Program-made: the position numbers and the translations under genes
Part shown: positions 61,505-64,000 of the stretch, one piece after another
How the letters are laid out: each line of letters opens with the position of its first letter
Numbering within the stretch: the first letter of the stretch is position 1
Notes under the pieces: model-generated
Database searches by the model: none
What the model saw: the letters and a program-made list of their open reading frames with translations, nothing else
Told to the model about the DNA's origin: nothing
Assembly (NCBI GenBank): GCA_022827345.1
Contig: JAJDTB010000039.1
Location: forward strand, 235,494 to 299,493
Reading direction: 5' to 3'
Length of the DNA: 64,000 nt
From: Gemmatimonadota bacterium
Lineage (GTDB): Bacteria; Gemmatimonadota; Gemmatimonadetes; Longimicrobiales; Gaopeijiaceae

Positions 61505-61817
61505 TCTCGATCTCCTCGACAACCCTGCGCCATGTAGCGAGTTCGCCTGCCGTCAGGTCGTCCTTTGCTCCTTTGCCGTAGATAGTGAGCAAGTAGATGT
61601 GGCTCTCACGTGCGAGCCAATAGTAGATCACCCGGCTTCCGCCCCTCTTGCCGCCGCGCCTGGACCTCCAGCGAATCTTCCGGATGCCCCCGGATCCACG
61701 AATGACCTGGCCAACATTGGGATGCACGCTGAGAAAGGTCTGCAACGCCGCGTAGCCGTCGTCGTCCAAGTGCCTCCGCAGATTCCTGGCGAAAGCCGAT
61801 GTCTCTACGAACAGCAC
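61497..61817 (-). CDS. RelE/HigB-type toxin
   Basis: 106 residues from GTG 61817. RelE-fold: VETSAFARNLRRHLDDDGYAALQTFLSVHPNVGQVIRGSGGIRKIRWRSRRGGKRGGSRVIYYWLARESHIYLLTIYGKGAKDDLTAGE. This is a ribosome-dependent mRNA endonuclease family. Toxin-first order as in HigBA. TATAGT lies 6 bases before the GTG (TTTCAA-N17-TATAGT), suggesting a leaderless transcript. Confidence 0.88.
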   Translation of the reverse strand: MLFVETSAFARNLRRHLDDDGYAALQTFLSVHPNVGQVIRGSGGIRKIRWRSRRGGKRGGSRVIYYWLARESHIYLLTIYGKGAKDDLTAGELATWRRVVEEIENE

Positions 61818-61823
61818 GCTCTA

Positions 61824-61852
61824 ACTATACGTAATCTACGTTGTCTTTGAAA
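61824..61852 (-). promoter_or_regulatory. Promoter of the toxin-antitoxin pair
   Basis: Minus strand TTTCAA (61847-61852), 17-base spacer, TATAGT (61824-61829). The GTG start is 6 bases downstream, so transcription begins at about the start codon. Confidence 0.55.
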
Positions 61853-62039
61853 GATCCCCACGGTTCCTTGCCTCCTTGGCCGTGTGTGCAGGGCCACAAG
61901 GTAGGTCACGTCTTCAGCACTCGATCATCGTCGTTTCCCGCCGGTATCCAGATCGGCGACGCGTCCCAACGCAGATGCATCACGCGTTTGAATGCTTGGG
62001 GGATCCTCCACGCGCCGCCATAGGCAAGCGCGATGCCGA

Positions 62040-62969
62040 CTACCGGGGAGCACGTCCCGGAGGCGGGGTGATCGGGAACCGGGTGATCGCGTCGACGATC
62101 CCGCGCGCGGCGCGCTCCGGCTGATTCATGATCACCGCGCGGTCGCCGGCGTTGGTGAGGAAGCCGGTTTCGATGATCGCCGCGATGGTCATCGGATGCA
62201 GGGCGTGCTCGTAGCGGCGGTAGTTGAAGGCGTAGTAGTTGCGCATGCGCCGGGTCGTGTCGCTGAGCCGCCTGATGCCGGTCGCGGGGCCGTAGGTCTG
62301 GTAGAGCAGGTCGACGAAGTCCTGGGCCCGCCCGGTGGCGTCGCGCCTCGGCGCCGACACGCGGTAGCCCCTGGCGACCGGGTCGTTGCTCCCGTCCGCG
62401 TGGATGGCGATGAAGAGGTGGGCGCGGTAGCCGGGGGGCACGACCGCCGGCAGAATGTCCACCGTGTAGCCCAGCTCTTCCAGCATTGACCCCGCGTGGC
62501 GGGCGATCTCGATGTTGAACTCCCATTCGTGGGTTCCGTTCCAGCGGGCACCGTTACCGCGCAGTCCGGACAGCTCGCGCGGCGCTTCGCTGGCGCGCCA
62601 GTGGCCTACCTGCAGACCGATGCGCACCGGCCCGTCGGGGGGCTCCCACTCCTCGGGTGTGGGGATGGGGCCGGGGTAGCGGTTGCGCGACCACCAGCGG
62701 CGGCGCTGGGGCGGGGGCTCCTGGATTTCCTGGACGGACGGGGCTGCTTGTGCGAGTGCGGTGGACTGGGCGGACGCAGTGGGCTGCGCGACTGTAGCTG
62801 ACTGCGCGACTGGAGCAGACCGGGCGCGGGAAGCCGACTGCTCGGCTGTCACCTTCCGCGCCGCCGGGACCTCCACGGGCAGGCCCTCCTGCGTCGAGGG
62901 GAGTATTGCCAAGGTCATTACCGCCGCCAACCCCAGCGTACCGATTCCTGCCAGTCCCATCGTCTTCAC
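62040..62969 (-). CDS. N-acetylmuramoyl-L-alanine amidase (Amidase_3 type), secreted
   Basis: 309 residues. Hydrophobic N-terminal signal or anchor, then a low-complexity Ala/Gln/Ser linker (about 40-85), then the Amidase_3 domain: IGLQVGHW (first His), EWEFNIEIARHAGSMLEELGYTVDIL (Glu), LFIAIHADGSND (second His) and AAIIETGFLTNAGDRAV (catalytic Glu). All zinc ligands and the catalytic Glu are present. Cleaves the amide bond between MurNAc and the peptide stem of peptidoglycan. Confidence 0.85.
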   Translation of the reverse strand: MKTMGLAGIGTLGLAAVMTLAILPSTQEGLPVEVPAARKVTAEQSASRARSAPVAQSATVAQPTASAQSTALAQAAPSVQEIQEPPPQRRRWWSRNRYPGPIPTPEEWEPPDGPVRIGLQVGHWRASEAPRELSGLRGNGARWNGTHEWEFNIEIARHAGSMLEELGYTVDILPAVVPPGYRAHLFIAIHADGSNDPVARGYRVSAPRRDATGRAQDFVDLLYQTYGPATGIRRLSDTTRRMRNYYAFNYRRYEHALHPMTIAAIIETGFLTNAGDRAVIMNQPERAARGIVDAITRFPITPPPGRAPR

Positions 62970-62986
62970 GCGGAACCTCCTTCGGC

Positions 62987-63832
62987 TCAGCGGTGCGGCG
63001 GATGTCCTTCTTTTTCAGGCTTGGTCGCCATTTGCTCCTCGCGTTCCATTTTCAGCCTGCCGAGAAAGGCGCGCAACCGGTCCCAGAGGCCCTGCGCCTC
63101 GGGACAGCTGATGCAACTGCCCGAGGTGACCACGATTTCGTCGAGTTCTATAAAGCTCCCGCCTGCCGAAACCGGGTGCGCCATGATCGTCGTGACGTGC
63201 AGGTTCAGCCCGTGGTTAACGCGAAGGCCGAAGACGCCCTCGGTCGCGAGGCCGTCTCGCGGTCCGCTCCAGACCTCCTCGCCGTTGACAGAGAAGCGCA
63301 GTTCATCGCCCGACACCTGCAGCCCGAGGACGTTCTTCGCAGTGCCCGTGTCCTCCGGCCTGGCCGCGAAGGACACGATGGCCGGGTGGGCCGTCCAGTC
63401 CTGAACGACCGACATCTCGGAACCCGCGCGCGTCTTGACCAGGAACTCGCCGCCCTCGCGCAGCAGGAAGTAGGTGTAGCGCTGGTCCGGCCCCTGGAGG
63501 TCGCTGCCGCCGATGAAGAAGCCGAACGCCTCCCGCCGGCCCTGTGGATCGAAGAGGAATGTCTCGGACTCGATCGTGAAGTCGCCGGTGGCGGTCGAAT
63601 CGGGGTGGTACGCGATGGTCGCCGGGCCGGTGGTCACGTGGATGCCCGGCGGCATGGCGACCAGGTAGAGGTCGTCCAGGTTGGCTCCGTCGTGATCGAA
63701 GCGGACTTCCCAGCCCTCGGGGAAGGGCAGTTCTTCCATTTCGTCCTGCGCGGCGGCGTGCCCGGTGGTGGTGATCGACAGGCCGAACGTCAGGGTGATC
63801 GCTGCGGCGATCCTGAGTATCGATATCGGCAT
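62987..63832 (-). CDS. Secreted protein of unknown function
   Basis: 281 residues from ATG 63832, which begins a signal peptide (ILRIAAAITLTFGLSITTTGHAAAQ). The mature part is beta-rich, resembling a concanavalin/LamG-type fold (FTIESETFLFDPQGRREAFGFFIGG, ...VNGEEVWSGPRDGLATEGVFGLRVNHGLNLHVTTI), with a C-terminal CISC pair and a charged tail. Family not identified. Starts 17 bases before the amidase gene on the same strand. Confidence 0.65.
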   Translation of the reverse strand: MPISILRIAAAITLTFGLSITTTGHAAAQDEMEELPFPEGWEVRFDHDGANLDDLYLVAMPPGIHVTTGPATIAYHPDSTATGDFTIESETFLFDPQGRREAFGFFIGGSDLQGPDQRYTYFLLREGGEFLVKTRAGSEMSVVQDWTAHPAIVSFAARPEDTGTAKNVLGLQVSGDELRFSVNGEEVWSGPRDGLATEGVFGLRVNHGLNLHVTTIMAHPVSAGGSFIELDEIVVTSGSCISCPEAQGLWDRLRAFLGRLKMEREEQMATKPEKEGHPPHR

Positions 63833-63917
63833 TTCCGTCCTTGGGGTTGGGGGTAGCACTGGAGTTGCCCCGCTATGACGGACACTTTTCCATTGGTGCC
63901 AACCAAGGAGGTGTATC

Positions 63918-64000
63918 ATGGCGGGAAGCGGGAAGGGGCGGTATCCGCCCGAGTACAGGGATCGGATGGTCGAGCTGGTGAGGGCCGGGCGTAGTCCGGG
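63918..64000 (+). CDS. IS3-type transposase orfA, 5' fragment (cut by window edge)
   Basis: ATG 63918 with AAGGAGGT 5 bases upstream begins a helix-turn-helix transposase N-terminus (RYPPEYRDRMVELVRAGRSPG), as in IS3-family OrfA. The rest lies beyond the window. The sequence from about 63877 (TGACGGACACTTTTCC) may be the left end of the element. Only one end is visible. Confidence 0.7.
   Translation, partial: MAGSGKGRYPPEYRDRMVELVRAGRSP

Noticed and set aside
1..64000. CRISPR arrays, tRNA or rRNA genes, prophage
   Set aside because: No regularly spaced repeats, no cloverleaf or rRNA-like conserved blocks and no phage structural genes were seen in any intergenic region.

Overview
The window is GC-rich, densely coded bacterial DNA. 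Protein style (SusC/SusD pair, many secreted S9 peptidases, amidohydrolases and metallophosphoesterases, Tat and lipoprotein signals, plug-type CarboxypepD_reg proteins) suggests Gemmatimonadota or a relative, probably a heterotrophic peptide and organic-matter scavenger. That placement is inference from gene content; there is no rRNA here. I see no tRNA, rRNA, CRISPR array or prophage.

Layout. 1-2.4 kb: partial LolC/E-like ABC permease, LolA-like protein and a small membrane protein. 2.4-2.9 kb: an OsmC-family gene with an in-frame UGA exactly at the peroxidatic cysteine and a SECIS-like hairpin just downstream, so a probable selenoprotein. 3.0-6.0 kb: micro-ORF, cytochrome c/outer-membrane barrel fusion and pentaheme cytochrome. 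6.1-13.2 kb: three intact and one wrecked copy of a secreted plug-domain family, flanking an acetoacetyl-CoA synthetase/amidohydrolase operon. 13.2-20.4 kb: ZIP-ArsP metal permease fusion, alpha/beta hydrolase, orphan acyl carrier protein, NCS2 permease with a C-terminal ATPase-like domain, and an LRR lipoprotein.

21.2-29.0 kb: a complete histidine pathway on the minus strand, in two transcription units: hisG-hisC/HAD and hisB-hisH-hisF-hisA/I/E-hisD. Each unit is preceded by its own promoter, a 21-residue histidine-rich leader peptide, and a pause/antiterminator/terminator set, i.e. two paralogous transcription attenuators. The leader ATGs lie where the transcript should start, so they look leaderless. 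HisA-HisI-HisE and HisC-HAD are fused proteins.

29-46.6 kb: HD hydrolase, SLC5-type symporter with its DUF3311 partner, a 5'-nucleotidase split into two genes in reversed order, AMACR-like racemase, dipeptidase, CocE hydrolase, amidohydrolase, class C beta-lactamase-like hydrolase, a glycosyltransferase and flippase-like membrane pair, a decayed PIN toxin, a metallophosphoesterase and an M55 D-aminopeptidase. 46.8-61.0 kb: DUF5916-type outer-membrane protein, DPP IV-like peptidase, SusC/SusD, a lipoprotein, and two S9-like proteins whose catalytic His position is Tyr. 61.2-64 kb: toxin-antitoxin pair, cell-wall amidase, an unknown secreted protein and the start of an IS3-type transposase.

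Two families of intergenic palindromes recur: an AT-rich double palindrome in three convergent gene gaps (7.0, 35.2 and 61.1 kb), and a TTGTCCGCCA palindrome at 11.0, 46.6 and 49.5 kb. Many genes overlap by ATGA, GTGA or TTGA, showing tight translational coupling.
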